From CAIUGU01 sp040080215 (lineage in GTDB: Bacteria > Pseudomonadota > Gammaproteobacteria > Steroidobacterales > Steroidobacteraceae): 64,000 bases of DNA. The notes below the pieces were generated by a model, which was not told where the DNA came from, searched no databases, and saw nothing but the letters and a program-made list of their open reading frames with translations. The DNA lies in contig JBEBIT010000003.1 in assembly GCA_040080215.1 (NCBI GenBank), positions 1-64,000 of the forward strand, read 5' to 3'. A program made the translations under genes and the position numbers. Numbering within the stretch: position 1 is the stretch's first letter; each line of letters begins with the position of its first letter. This document shows, in pieces, positions 40,684 through 49,056 of the stretch.

Positions 40684-41109
40684 ATGATCAAGAAAGCGTG
40701 GGCAGTATGGAAAGGCGGCTTCAAGGAAGGCGGCGGAACGATCTCGACCGAGACCGGCGTACTCAAGGACGCGCCTTACGGCTTCAAGTCACGGTTCGAG
40801 GGAGGTCCCGGCACCAATCCGGAAGAACTGATCGGCGCTGCGCATGCGGGCTGTTTTTCGATGGCGTTTTCCGTGCAGTTGGGTGAAGCCGGCTTTACCG
40901 CCAACAGCATCGAGACGCACGCGGACATCACGTTCGAGAAGCTTCCGGACGGATTTGCGATTACCGGGAGCCATCTCACCGTCGTCGCGTCCATTCCCGG
41001 CATCGATGCAGCGAAGTTCACCGAGCTCGCCAACCGGGCCAAGGCAGGCTGCCCGGTCTCGAAGCTGCTCAACGCGAAGATCACGATGGACGCGAAGCTG
41101 GCGCCATAG
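40684..41109 (+). CDS. OsmC family peroxiredoxin
   Basis: A 141-residue OsmC-type peroxidase. The two redox cysteines are in HAGCFSMAFS and AGCPVSKLLN, about 70 residues apart, as in OsmC, and the start TGVLKDAPYGFKSRFEG and NPEELIGAAHAGC blocks are characteristic. It reduces organic hydroperoxides in the cytoplasm. The ATG has AAGGAG seven bases upstream. It converges on the SOUL gene. OsmC is normally a response to osmotic/stationary-phase stress. Confidence 0.95.
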   Translation: MIKKAWAVWKGGFKEGGGTISTETGVLKDAPYGFKSRFEGGPGTNPEELIGAAHAGCFSMAFSVQLGEAGFTANSIETHADITFEKLPDGFAITGSHLTVVASIPGIDAAKFTELANRAKAGCPVSKLLNAKITMDAKLAP

Positions 41110-41122
41110 GGACCTCTTCGAG

Positions 41123-41686
41123 CTACTGCAGCGTCAGCCAGATCTCGTTGCGCCGCAGGAACCAGGGCGTGAAGGGCGCGTTGTAGCGCGAGTACACGGG
41201 TTCGCCCGTCCAGTTAAGGCCGGCCTTGCGCAACGTCGCCTGCAGCCGTTCGAGGTGCTGCTGATAGTTTGACTGGCTCCACAAGCCGGAATACCTGATG
41301 GCAGCAAGCTGGCTGGCCGGGACCTCACGGACATGCACGCGTTCGTCGTCAGGCTCGGGCGCGGTCGTGACGGTCGTGCCTTTCGGCAGCACGAACTGGA
41401 CGGAGTAGCCGCCGGCCGCCGCGCGCTGCTGCACCGGAGCCGTCATCTCGAGCGTGACGGGCGTGGCCGCCTGCTTGACGGGGGCCGTCATTGCGAGCTT
41501 CTTCGCGCCCTTGTTCTTGCCGAAGATATAGCCCGCGAGAATGGGGAAGGCGACGTTGCCGGCCTTTTCTGCGGGCCCGTCAACCTGCACCTCGGCCACT
41601 ACGTACGGCGAATAGCGTCGCACCTCGACGTCACCCAGGTCCTGGACGATGGTGTAATCAGGTTCTTCGATCGCGTGCGTTGTCAT
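41123..41686 (-). CDS. SOUL haem-binding family protein
   Basis: A 187-residue protein of the SOUL/p22HBP family. The typical pattern EEPDYTIVQDLGDVEVRRYSPYVVAEV, AFPILAGYIFGKNKGAKKLAMTAPV and FLPKGTTV-like blocks, ending in FTPWFLRRNEIWL, are present. SOUL proteins bind haem or tetrapyrroles; the physiological role in bacteria is unknown. Start 41686 was chosen; an in-frame ATG at 41746 adds a hydrophobic 20-residue stretch that might be a signal or anchor. It converges with osmC (13 bases between stops). Confidence 0.88.
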   Translation of the reverse strand: MTTHAIEEPDYTIVQDLGDVEVRRYSPYVVAEVQVDGPAEKAGNVAFPILAGYIFGKNKGAKKLAMTAPVKQAATPVTLEMTAPVQQRAAAGGYSVQFVLPKGTTVTTAPEPDDERVHVREVPASQLAAIRYSGLWSQSNYQQHLERLQATLRKAGLNWTGEPVYSRYNAPFTPWFLRRNEIWLTLQ

Positions 41687-41831
41687 GGGATATCCAGCCA
41701 GGGGGATTGAATAGAAGAGGACGCGAAGAATGCGGGCGGATGGCATCGGTCTGAATCCTGGGCGCGATCGCTTGCGAACATAGGGAACGGCGAACAGAGA
41801 GTCAGAGTCGCGCCATGCGCAGAAGGTTCCG

Positions 41832-42068
41832 ATGACGACACGCAATCCGACAAGGATCAGTCCGCGAAAGTTGCTCCTGAGCAAGTGGACCGCGGTTGCT
41901 CCGCAGCACAAGGAGAAGCACTTCATCGTCACGAAGCTGATCGAACCCGAATCGCCGGCTTCGCCACCCGAGTTCGTCGAGATCGAAGCTGTGCACTCGG
42001 GGCGCAGCGTCATCCTGCCCTGGCGCGACCTCACCGACACCGGCAAGTGGGCGCAAGGCTGGAAGTAA
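41832..42068 (+). CDS. TIGR02450 family Trp-rich protein
   Basis: A 78-residue small protein matching the TIGR02450 pattern: ISPRKLLLSKWTAVAPQHKE, KHFIVTKLI, EIEAVHSGRSVILPWRDLTD and WAQGWK. Function is unknown; it is common in gammaproteobacteria and cyanobacteria. It is divergent from the SOUL gene and convergent with the PQQ dehydrogenase gene. Between its stop and the latter two small hairpins (42135-42156, 42179-42195) occur, which might end transcription, though no T-runs follow. Confidence 0.87.
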   Translation: MTTRNPTRISPRKLLLSKWTAVAPQHKEKHFIVTKLIEPESPASPPEFVEIEAVHSGRSVILPWRDLTDTGKWAQGWK

Positions 42069-42228
42069 CGCGGGTGTGCAGGCTGAACCCACTCGAGAAG
42101 TGCGTCAGTTCGCTTGCGCACATTGAAGCGCGCAGATGTGGCTGAACGCGCACATCTCGTCGGTCGACATGAAGTACTCGCAGCACGTGGCTGCGAGCGC
42201 CAAGTCCGCTTGAAGCGTCGTTGCCTCC

Positions 42229-43467
42229 TCAGGGCGACGGCGCGATCCTGAGCAGCATGCCGTCCGCGTCGTCGGTGATGGCGTAGAGCAGGCCGTCCGG
42301 ACCCTGCCGTACGTCGCGAATGCGCTGGTGCAGGTCCGTCAGCAACATTTCGCGGCGCATCTCCTCCATCTTGTCGTTGAATACAACGCGTTCGATGCCG
42401 CCGGTGCGAACCAATTCGCCGCGGCGTGAGCTGCCGACGAACAGGTTGTTCTTCCACGCCGGGAACTGCGTGCCCGTGTAGAACACGGCGCCGGTGGGTG
42501 CGATCGAGGGAATCCACACCAGGAGCGGTGCTTCGATACCTGCGGCCAGTGGCAGCTCCGAGACACGCGGACCTTCATATGTCCTGCCGAAGCTGTACAG
42601 CGGCCAGCCGTAATTGCGGCCCGGCAGGATGACGTTGACCTCATCGCCCCCATTCGGACCGTGATCCGTCGCGATCACGGCGCCTGTCCCGGGTTGAACC
42701 GTCAGTCCCAGCTGATCGCGAAGGCCGTAGGCGTACACCTCCGGGCGCGCGCCCTTGCGCTTCACGAACGGATTGTCTGCGGGCACGGTGCCGTCCGACT
42801 TGATACGCAGCACCTTGCCGTAGACGTTGCCGAGGTCCTGCGACTCCTTCGTGTCGGGCGCGCCGGTCGTGATGAAGAGCATGTCGTTCGGGCCAAAGGC
42901 CAGTCGCTGCGCGCTCACCCCCGGCCGCTCTTCGCCAACCAGGAGCTCCTTGACTCCCGTGAGTTGCATGCCTTCCAGCTTGCCTCTCGCCACGACGAGG
43001 GACATCGGTGGAACGGCGTTGGCTGCCGCGCCGTCGGGCAGCTTGCCGGGCCGGTTGTAGGTGAAGTAGATCAGCCCGTTCGTCGCGAAATCGGGATGCA
43101 GCGCCACTTCGTTCAAGCCGCCACCGCGAGCAGGGGCGACGGCCGGCAAGCCCGTAATCGGCTCGGGGACGAGCTGGGCAACCTCTGTCGCGCGAGCTGC
43201 GCCGCGGACCAGCCGCAACCGGGAGCCGCGTTCGGTGATCAGGGCATCGCCGTTGGGCAGGAAAGCGAGGGTGAAGGGGCGAGCGAGGCCGCGTGCCAGC
43301 ACGTCCACGCGGATCGAGTGCTGCTCTGCGGTATCGAAGACGTACGGGGCGTTCTTCACCACGACTGGCGCAATGCCGATCGGAGGCGGTTGCTGGGCGG
43401 TGGCCGTACCCGCGGCGAGCACCGTTCCGGTCAGGGCGGCCAGGCTCAATGTGGCGTGCTTGCGCAT
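42229..43467 (-). CDS. Exported PQQ-dependent sugar dehydrogenase (YliI/GdhB-like)
   Basis: A 412-residue soluble aldose dehydrogenase-like beta-propeller with a signal peptide (LSLAALTGTVLAAGTATAQQ). Family marks include LARPFTLAFLPNGDALITER, GGGLNEVALHPDF, and the PQQ/calcium region ATDHGPNGGDEVNVILPGRNYGWP. It oxidises aldose sugars in the periplasm, feeding electrons through PQQ. ATG at 43467 gives the signal peptide; a longer frame adds 16 residues. The gene is divergent from the phosphoketolase gene by about 200 bases. Confidence 0.92.
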   Translation of the reverse strand: MRKHATLSLAALTGTVLAAGTATAQQPPPIGIAPVVVKNAPYVFDTAEQHSIRVDVLARGLARPFTLAFLPNGDALITERGSRLRLVRGAARATEVAQLVPEPITGLPAVAPARGGGLNEVALHPDFATNGLIYFTYNRPGKLPDGAAANAVPPMSLVVARGKLEGMQLTGVKELLVGEERPGVSAQRLAFGPNDMLFITTGAPDTKESQDLGNVYGKVLRIKSDGTVPADNPFVKRKGARPEVYAYGLRDQLGLTVQPGTGAVIATDHGPNGGDEVNVILPGRNYGWPLYSFGRTYEGPRVSELPLAAGIEAPLLVWIPSIAPTGAVFYTGTQFPAWKNNLFVGSSRRGELVRTGGIERVVFNDKMEEMRREMLLTDLHQRIRDVRQGPDGLLYAITDDADGMLLRIAPSP

Positions 43468-43579
43468 TTCTCTATATCCCCATGAGATGTTGTTGTAATG
43501 GTCGCGCATGCTCAACCAAAGAGCCGCCTCTCGTCAAATCGGTGTCATTGCGCACCCTCCAACTGCAGCGCGCGCGAAG

Positions 43580-43593
43580 GACCTTAAGAGGTC
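43580..43593 (+). promoter_or_regulatory. Palindromic GACCT-TAAG-AGGTC element upstream of phosphoketolase
   Basis: A 14-base imperfect palindrome GACCTTAAGAGGTC lies 77 bases before the phosphoketolase start, in the divergent region with the PQQ dehydrogenase gene. Its core TTAAGAGG recurs upstream of the cytochrome b561 gene (47795-47805, minus strand). It is a plausible operator for a dimeric regulator. Confidence 0.4.
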
Positions 43594-43669
43594 AATCGCA
43601 TAGAGCCTGTCACGCAACTGTGCGACGCTTGAGGTTTGCCCATGACCCAACCTGTACGGTGAGCAGCGC

Positions 43670-46090
43670 ATGACGATCGACTCCACGCCTTCTTCTCCCG
43701 CTGCCGTCGCCGGTTCCGAACCCGAAGTCGCTGCAACGCTCGAGCTGCAGCAGATCGATGCCTACTGGCGGGCCTGCAACTACCTCGCCGCAGGCATGAT
43801 CTACCTGCGGGACAACCCGCTCCTTCGCGAACCCCTGCGGCCGGAACACCTCAAGAGGCGGCTTCTGGGCCATTGGGGTTCAAGCCCCGGGCTCTCCTTT
43901 ATCTATGTCCATCTGAACCGCCTGATTCGCCGGCACGACGTGAACGCAATCTTCCTGGCCGGACCCGGACATGGGGCGCCGGGTGTGCTCGGGCCTGTCT
44001 ATCTCGAAGGCACGTACAGCGAGGTCTATCCGCACAAGAGCGAGGATCACTCCGGACTGCAGCGCTTCTTTCACGACTTCTCGTTCCCCGGGGGCATCGG
44101 CAGCCACTGCACGCCGGAGACGCCGGGTTCAATCCATGAGGGGGGCGAACTCGGCTACAGCGTCTCGCATGCCTTCGGCGCAGCTTTCGACAATCCCGAC
44201 TTGCTGGTGACGGTGGTCGTCGGCGATGGAGAAGCCGAGACCGGTCCACTCGCCACCGCGTGGCATTCGACGAAATTCCTGAACCCCGTCCGCGACGGCG
44301 CCGTGCTGCCCGTCCTGCACTTGAACGGCTACAAGATCAACAACCCGACACTGCTCGCGCGCATTCCGCACGATGAACTCGCCGCTCTGTTCCGCGGCTA
44401 TGGCTGGGCGCCGCACTTCGTCGAAGGCGACGACCCCGCGACGATGCATGGCCTGATGGCACAGACCCTCGAGCAGTGTTACGCGGAGATCAAGGCCATC
44501 CAGCAGGACGCGCGGCGCAGCGGCAAGCCAGTTCGACCGAGCTGGCCGATGATCATCCTGCGCTCGCCCAAAGGCTGGACCGGCCCCAAAGAGGTGGATG
44601 GACATCAGGTCGAGGGGACCTGGCGCGCCCACCAGGTTCCGCTTACCGGAGTTCGCGATAACCCCGAGCATCTCGCGCAGCTCGTCGCCTGGCTGCAGAG
44701 CTATCGGCCCGAGGAACTGTTCGACGAGTCCGGCAAGCTGGCCCACTCGCTCAAGGCTCTGGCCCCGATCGGCAACCGACGCATGAGCGCCAACCCGCAT
44801 GCGAACGGAGGCCAGATTCGAAGGCCCCTCGACCTGCCGGACTTCCGCAGCTACGCCGTCAAAGTGGCGCAGCCAGGGCAGAGCCGGCACGGCAACACCC
44901 GTCCGCTCGGCGAGTTCCTGCGCGACATCCTGCGCGGCAATCCCCACAACTTCCGTGTGTTCGGTCCGGACGAGACGAGCTCGAACAAGCTGGATGCCGT
45001 CTATGCCGCCAGCAAGAAGACGTGGATGGCGGACTTCCTGCCGGCAGACAGTGACGGCGGCGAACTCGCGCAAGACGGACGAGTGATGGAGATGTTGTCC
45101 GAGCACACGCTGGAAGGGTGGCTTGAGGGTTACCTGCTGACGGGTCGCCACGGCTTCCTGTCGACCTACGAGGCGTTCGTGCATGTCATCGATTCGATGT
45201 TCAACCAGCATGCGAAATGGCTGGACACCTGTGACGACATCCCATGGCGCGCGCCGGTGTCGTCGCTGAACCTGCTGATCACGTCCACGGTCTGGAGGCA
45301 GGATCACAACGGCTTCACGCATCAGGACCCCGGCTTCCTCGACGTCGTGGTGAACAAGAGTCCGCGCGTCGTCCGGGTCTATCTGCCGCCGGACGCCAAC
45401 TGCCTGCTCGCGATTGCGAATCACTGCCTCGAGAGCACCAACCGCATCAACGTCATCGTGGCTGACAAGCAGGAACACCTGCAGTACCTCGACATGGAAA
45501 CCGCCATCCGCCACTGCGCCAAGGGCATCGGGTTGTGGGAGTGGGCCAGCACGGACGAGGGGGGCGAGCCGGAGGTGGTGCTGGTCGGCTGCGGCGACGT
45601 GGCGACGCAGGAGGCCCTCGCTGCCGCAGCCCTGCTCGCAGAGCACTTTCCGGATCTGCGCCTGCGCTTCATCAACGTGGTCGACCTCTACACGCTGACA
45701 CCGCCGCACGAGCATCCCCATGGCTTGTCGGACCGGGACTTCGATTCGCTGTTCACCACGGACAAGCCGGTCATCTTCAATTTCCACGGCTACCCCTGGC
45801 TCATCCACCGCTTGAGTTACCGGCGCACGAACCACGACAATCTCCACGTGCGCGGCTACAAGGAAAAGGGCAGTATCAACACTCCCCTCGAACTCGCGAT
45901 CCGCAATGACGTCGACCGCTTCAGCCTGGCGATCGACGTCATCGACAGGGTGCCCCGCCTGAAAGTGGCGGGTGCCCATGTCAAGGCGCTGCTCGAGGAC
46001 AGGAAGCTCGATTGCCTCGCCTACGCACACGCGGAGGGGGTCGACCGGGCGGAAGAACAAGACTGGACATGGCATGACATCACAACTTGA
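43670..46090 (+). CDS. xfp: Phosphoketolase (xylulose-5-phosphate/fructose-6-phosphate)
   Basis: An 806-residue thiamine-diphosphate enzyme of typical length. It splits xylulose-5-phosphate or fructose-6-phosphate with phosphate to acetyl-phosphate and glyceraldehyde-3-phosphate or erythrose-4-phosphate. Signatures: GHWGSSPGLSFIYVHLNRLI, LAGPGHGAPGVLGPVYLEG, the ThDP motif VVGDGEAETGPLATAWHSTK and GYEAF-like STYEAFVHVIDSM, with the family end block YKEKGSINTPLELAIRN. It needs no CoA or NAD. The gene is co-transcribed with transaldolase (17-base overlap) and, through acetyl-phosphate, supplies AckA/PduL at 20042-21847. Confidence 0.96.
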   Translation: MTIDSTPSSPAAVAGSEPEVAATLELQQIDAYWRACNYLAAGMIYLRDNPLLREPLRPEHLKRRLLGHWGSSPGLSFIYVHLNRLIRRHDVNAIFLAGPGHGAPGVLGPVYLEGTYSEVYPHKSEDHSGLQRFFHDFSFPGGIGSHCTPETPGSIHEGGELGYSVSHAFGAAFDNPDLLVTVVVGDGEAETGPLATAWHSTKFLNPVRDGAVLPVLHLNGYKINNPTLLARIPHDELAALFRGYGWAPHFVEGDDPATMHGLMAQTLEQCYAEIKAIQQDARRSGKPVRPSWPMIILRSPKGWTGPKEVDGHQVEGTWRAHQVPLTGVRDNPEHLAQLVAWLQSYRPEELFDESGKLAHSLKALAPIGNRRMSANPHANGGQIRRPLDLPDFRSYAVKVAQPGQSRHGNTRPLGEFLRDILRGNPHNFRVFGPDETSSNKLDAVYAASKKTWMADFLPADSDGGELAQDGRVMEMLSEHTLEGWLEGYLLTGRHGFLSTYEAFVHVIDSMFNQHAKWLDTCDDIPWRAPVSSLNLLITSTVWRQDHNGFTHQDPGFLDVVVNKSPRVVRVYLPPDANCLLAIANHCLESTNRINVIVADKQEHLQYLDMETAIRHCAKGIGLWEWASTDEGGEPEVVLVGCGDVATQEALAAAALLAEHFPDLRLRFINVVDLYTLTPPHEHPHGLSDRDFDSLFTTDKPVIFNFHGYPWLIHRLSYRRTNHDNLHVRGYKEKGSINTPLELAIRNDVDRFSLAIDVIDRVPRLKVAGAHVKALLEDRKLDCLAYAHAEGVDRAEEQDWTWHDITT

Positions 46091-47039
46091 ATCCCTGCAA
46101 CGCTGGTCCGTCATCGTCGCCGACACCGGCGACCTGGCGGCAATCGAACGCTTCCGTCCCCAGGACGCTACGACCAACCCGAGCCTGATCCTCGCCTCGG
46201 CGCGTGATCCCCGCTATCGCCCGCTGGTGGAAGCGGCGCTTGCGCGCCTCGATGGCAAGAGCACGCCGGGCGAGCGTGCCGAACAGCTGATCGATGACCT
46301 GTTCGTCGCGTTCGGACGGCGCATCCTGGAGCTGATCCCGGGACGGGTGTCGACTGAAGTAGACGCGCGTCTCTCCTTCCAGCAGGACGCGACCGAGAAG
46401 AAGGCAAGACACCTCATCGAGCTCTATGAGAAAGCGGGTGTGTCGCGCGACCGCGTGCTGATCAAGGTCGCGAGTACCTGGGAAGGCATTCGTGCAGCGG
46501 AACGGCTTGAACGCGAAGGCATTCACTGCAACCTGACGCTGCTCTTCAGCTTCGCGCAGGCGGTGGCCTGTGCGGATGCGGGTGTCACGCTGATCTCGCC
46601 GTTCGTCGGCCGAATCTACGACTGGTACAAGGCCGCCAAGGGCGGTGTGGACATCGCACGCGAGGAAGACCCTGGCGTCGCGTCCGTCGAGCGCATCTAC
46701 CAGTACTACAAGAAGTTCGGCTACGCGACGCAGGTGATGGGGGCGAGCTTCCGCAAGACCACGCAGATCCTGGACCTCGCAGGCTGCGACCTGCTGACGA
46801 TCAGCCCCGACTTGCTGGGCGCTCTGGAGTCGGCAGAAGGCGAAGTTCCGCGTCGCCTCGGCGCCGAAGCCGCCGCCGGCAGGGAGATTCCGCGTGTGAC
46901 CCTGGACGAAGCGGGCTTTCGCTGGTCGCACAACGAGGACGCCATGGCGACGGAGAAGCTCGCCGATGGCATCCGCCGGTTCAATGCCGACAGCCAGAAG
47001 CTGGTGGAGTTTGCCTTCGGGATGGCCGACCCCCGCTAG
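46074..47039 (+). CDS. tal: Transaldolase
   Basis: A 321-residue class I transaldolase. It transfers a dihydroxyacetone unit between sugar phosphates through a Schiff-base lysine (in RVLIKVASTWEG). Other blocks: DATTNPSLIL, VSTEVDARLSF, GIHCNLTLLFSFAQAVACAD and SPFVGRIYDWY. The gene starts within the last 17 bases of the phosphoketolase gene, so translation is coupled. Together they interconvert sugar phosphates to keep the phosphoketolase cycle running and release acetyl-phosphate from hexoses and pentoses. Confidence 0.96.
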   Translation: MTSQLESLQRWSVIVADTGDLAAIERFRPQDATTNPSLILASARDPRYRPLVEAALARLDGKSTPGERAEQLIDDLFVAFGRRILELIPGRVSTEVDARLSFQQDATEKKARHLIELYEKAGVSRDRVLIKVASTWEGIRAAERLEREGIHCNLTLLFSFAQAVACADAGVTLISPFVGRIYDWYKAAKGGVDIAREEDPGVASVERIYQYYKKFGYATQVMGASFRKTTQILDLAGCDLLTISPDLLGALESAEGEVPRRLGAEAAAGREIPRVTLDEAGFRWSHNEDAMATEKLADGIRRFNADSQKLVEFAFGMADPR

Positions 47040-47048
47040 CGCGCCCGG

Positions 47049-47723
47049 TCAGTCGTCGTGCTCGCGATGCTCGAGCGCGGTCTTCTCTGCATCCGGCCCG
47101 CCGGGTGCAGTGCCGATCAAGAACGACCAGGTCCAGAACCCGACAATGGCGACGGCAACGACAACACCAATGCCGGCGGCAGAGCCCGGCGTGGTTGCCA
47201 GCGCTGCCCCCCGCTTGTAGCCGGTCACCATCGCCCTGGCGAGGTTTTCGCGATGGGCCACGCTGCTCGCGATCACACCGAGTACATGTGCGATCACGAC
47301 GACGAGCCAGGCATTCGCCGCCGCACCATGGATCTCCTCGAAGACTTCTCCGCCGATCTCGTTCAGCGTCAGGTAGCCGGTCACGCCGGTGACCAGCGCG
47401 AGGACAAGCATCAGGTACACGGCCCAGCTGCCCGCCGGGTTGTGTCCCACGTAGTCGCCGCTCCGGTTTCGAACCAGGTCGCGCAGGTAGCCCACGGCCT
47501 TGCCCGGGCCGTACGCGAAAGACGAAAAGCGCGCATATCGAGTCCCGACAAAACCCCACAGCAGGCGGAACCCGACAAGGCCGAGCACCGTATAGCCCAG
47601 CATCGTATGCAGGCCTCGCAGCGAATCCTCCTCGGAGATCGCGTAGGCCACGGCAAACGAAACGGCGAGCGCCCAATGGAAGATGCGGACCGGAAGGTCC
47701 CAAACCCGGATTTGGCCGTTCAT
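47049..47723 (-). CDS. Cytochrome b561 family protein
   Basis: A 224-residue membrane protein with about four transmembrane helices (about residues 12-30, 40-60, 95-115, 140-160) and another near the C-terminus. Histidines placed for haem b are in VRIFHWALAVSF, LHTMLGYTVLG, EEIHGAAANAWL and IAHVLGVIAS. It matches prokaryotic cytochrome b561 (YodB-type), which passes electrons between periplasmic donors and the membrane. It converges on the transaldolase gene. ATG at 47723 has GAGG eight bases upstream. An inverted repeat covers its start region. Confidence 0.88.
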   Translation of the reverse strand: MNGQIRVWDLPVRIFHWALAVSFAVAYAISEEDSLRGLHTMLGYTVLGLVGFRLLWGFVGTRYARFSSFAYGPGKAVGYLRDLVRNRSGDYVGHNPAGSWAVYLMLVLALVTGVTGYLTLNEIGGEVFEEIHGAAANAWLVVVIAHVLGVIASSVAHRENLARAMVTGYKRGAALATTPGSAAGIGVVVAVAIVGFWTWSFLIGTAPGGPDAEKTALEHREHDD

Positions 47724-47724
47724 G

Positions 47725-47772
47725 CTGATCACCTCGGTGACGGGCGACGCTGTTGCGCCGCCTGGTGATCAG
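47725..47772. promoter_or_regulatory. Inverted repeat CTGATCACC ... GGTGATCAG
   Basis: Two perfect nine-base arms, CTGATCACC (47725-47733) and GGTGATCAG (47764-47772), separated by 30 bases lie immediately upstream of the cytochrome b561 start; the first arm ends two bases before the start codon. Each arm holds the palindrome TGATCA. It could be an operator or a 5' untranslated hairpin that hides the RBS. Confidence 0.4.
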
Positions 47773-47781
47773 GCTAGGCCG

Positions 47782-47805
47782 TTGACCTTAACTGCCTCTT
47801 AAAGG
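47782..47805 (-). promoter_or_regulatory. TTAAGAGG / TTAAGGTCAA element upstream of cytochrome b561
   Basis: On the minus strand, CCTTTAAGAGG (47805-47795) is followed three bases later by TTAAGGTCAA (47791-47782), about 60-80 bases before the cytochrome b561 start. TTAAGAGG is shared with the palindrome upstream of phosphoketolase. Candidate regulator site; by-eye match only. Confidence 0.3.
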
Positions 47806-47833
47806 AGAGACGAGGCAGCCGTCTGCCCGACCA

Positions 47834-48676
47834 TCAGGGCGCGGCGGGCGCGACGACTGCGCCGACTTGCCCGCTGCGTTTGAGCGCAGCCGCGACGAAT
47901 CCGGAGGCTTTTGCTTCCTCGACGAAGGCGTGCAGGAATGCCGGCGTGACGGTCCGGCCCTTGCGCGTGGCCACGGCCTGCGGCACGTCCATGAAGCGGT
48001 CGCTCATGATGCGCATCGAGGGATCTTTGCCTGAATGGGCCACAAGCTGTTGCCTGACGCCCGCAACGGCCTCGAGCTTGTCTGCAACGAAAAGGTCGAT
48101 CATCGAGCAACAGCCACCCGTTGCCGACCGGACGATCGTCGCATTCCTGATCGTGCGTGTCAGGTAGAGGTCATACGCCGACCCGCGCCCCACGGCGATG
48201 CGTACGCCGGGGCGATCGACGTCTGCAACGCTTTTCAATGGCGAGTCATTGCGGACCATGTACGTCGCTTCGATCAAGACGTAGGGCGCAGTGAAATCGA
48301 GTTCGGCAGCGCGCGCCGGTTCCACGGCGATGAAAGCCACATCCAGCTGACCCTGCTGCATGGCTTCAAACACCTTGCCTGCGGCATCGAACTGCACGAG
48401 CGATACCGGCACACCCAGACGCTTGCCCAGCTCGTTGGCCAGTTCCACGGTGACGCCGCCAAGCTTGCCGCTGCGCTCGTCCTTCTGTGCCATGACCGCA
48501 TTGCCGAGATTGATCGCGGCGCGCAGCGTGCCCGTGGGTGCCATCTCGCGGACGACTTCAGGGGTCACCTTCGCCGCAGGCGCGGCCGCATCGGCCTTGC
48601 CTGCGATCGTCGCGCACACAAGGCAGGAGATCACGGCGATTCTGCGAAAAAACGGCATTCGGCGCTCCCGTTTCAT
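47834..48676 (-). CDS. Orphan extracytoplasmic solute-binding protein (family 3)
   Basis: A 280-residue periplasmic binding protein with a signal peptide (IAVISCLVCATIAGKADA) and the family-3 (amino-acid type) pattern: GTLRAAINLGNAVMAQ, VELANELGKRLGVPV, LDVAFIAVEPARAAELDFTAPY. No permease or ATPase gene is near, so it is an orphan binding protein. Its ATG overlaps the stop of the cytochrome c gene (ATGA), so it belongs to the operon with the exported thiamine enzyme. It may deliver or sense the substrate of that enzyme; this is inference. Confidence 0.9.
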   Translation of the reverse strand: MKRERRMPFFRRIAVISCLVCATIAGKADAAAPAAKVTPEVVREMAPTGTLRAAINLGNAVMAQKDERSGKLGGVTVELANELGKRLGVPVSLVQFDAAGKVFEAMQQGQLDVAFIAVEPARAAELDFTAPYVLIEATYMVRNDSPLKSVADVDRPGVRIAVGRGSAYDLYLTRTIRNATIVRSATGGCCSMIDLFVADKLEAVAGVRQQLVAHSGKDPSMRIMSDRFMDVPQAVATRKGRTVTPAFLHAFVEEAKASGFVAAALKRSGQVGAVVAPAAP

Positions 48677-49056
48677 TGGGGCAATTTGTCGAGGGCAACC
48701 GGAGCCGCGCGACTCGTGACATAGGCATAGATGTCCGCGAGATCGGCGTCGCTCAGAATCTCGGGACTGTAGGGCGGCATCTGCAGGCGTGGCTTGCGCG
48801 TAAAGAGAGAGAAAGCTGCAAAGGGCAGCGCTGCGGGTCCGAGCCTTGGCGCCGTCGAGTAGGGCGAGCCCTGGGCTTCACCCCCATGGCATTGATAGCA
48901 ACCGACCTTGAAAAAGGAGACCTTGCCCCGGACTGCGTTGCCCGCCGGCGCAGCAGGGCCGGGCGATTGCGCCCCGGCCCCGAGCGACACCACCAGCAGC
49001 AGCGACGCCAGCGCAATCGTGGGTATCCGGATCATGCGCTTGTTCCGGCCACTCAT
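48673..49056 (-). CDS. Exported monohaem cytochrome c
   Basis: A 127-residue precursor with a signal peptide (IALASLLLVVSLGAGAQS) and one haem motif CYQCH in KVGCYQCHGGEAQG; the axial methionine is probably in RLQMPPYS. A class I cytochrome, with ADIYAYV near the end. It lies between the thiamine-enzyme gene and the binding-protein gene with ATGA overlaps on both sides, a strong sign that the three act together. It is the expected electron acceptor for a periplasmic oxidation. Confidence 0.9.
   Translation of the reverse strand: MSGRNKRMIRIPTIALASLLLVVSLGAGAQSPGPAAPAGNAVRGKVSFFKVGCYQCHGGEAQGSPYSTAPRLGPAALPFAAFSLFTRKPRLQMPPYSPEILSDADLADIYAYVTSRAAPVALDKLPQ

Noticed and set aside
42135..42195. 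Two small hairpins between the Trp-rich protein and PQQ dehydrogenase genes as terminators
   Set aside because: Stems of six bases and no T-runs; too weak to list as features.
44129..46177. Long minus-strand open frame of about 680 codons opposite phosphoketolase
   Set aside because: Antisense shadow of a conserved gene; no family signature and no RBS.
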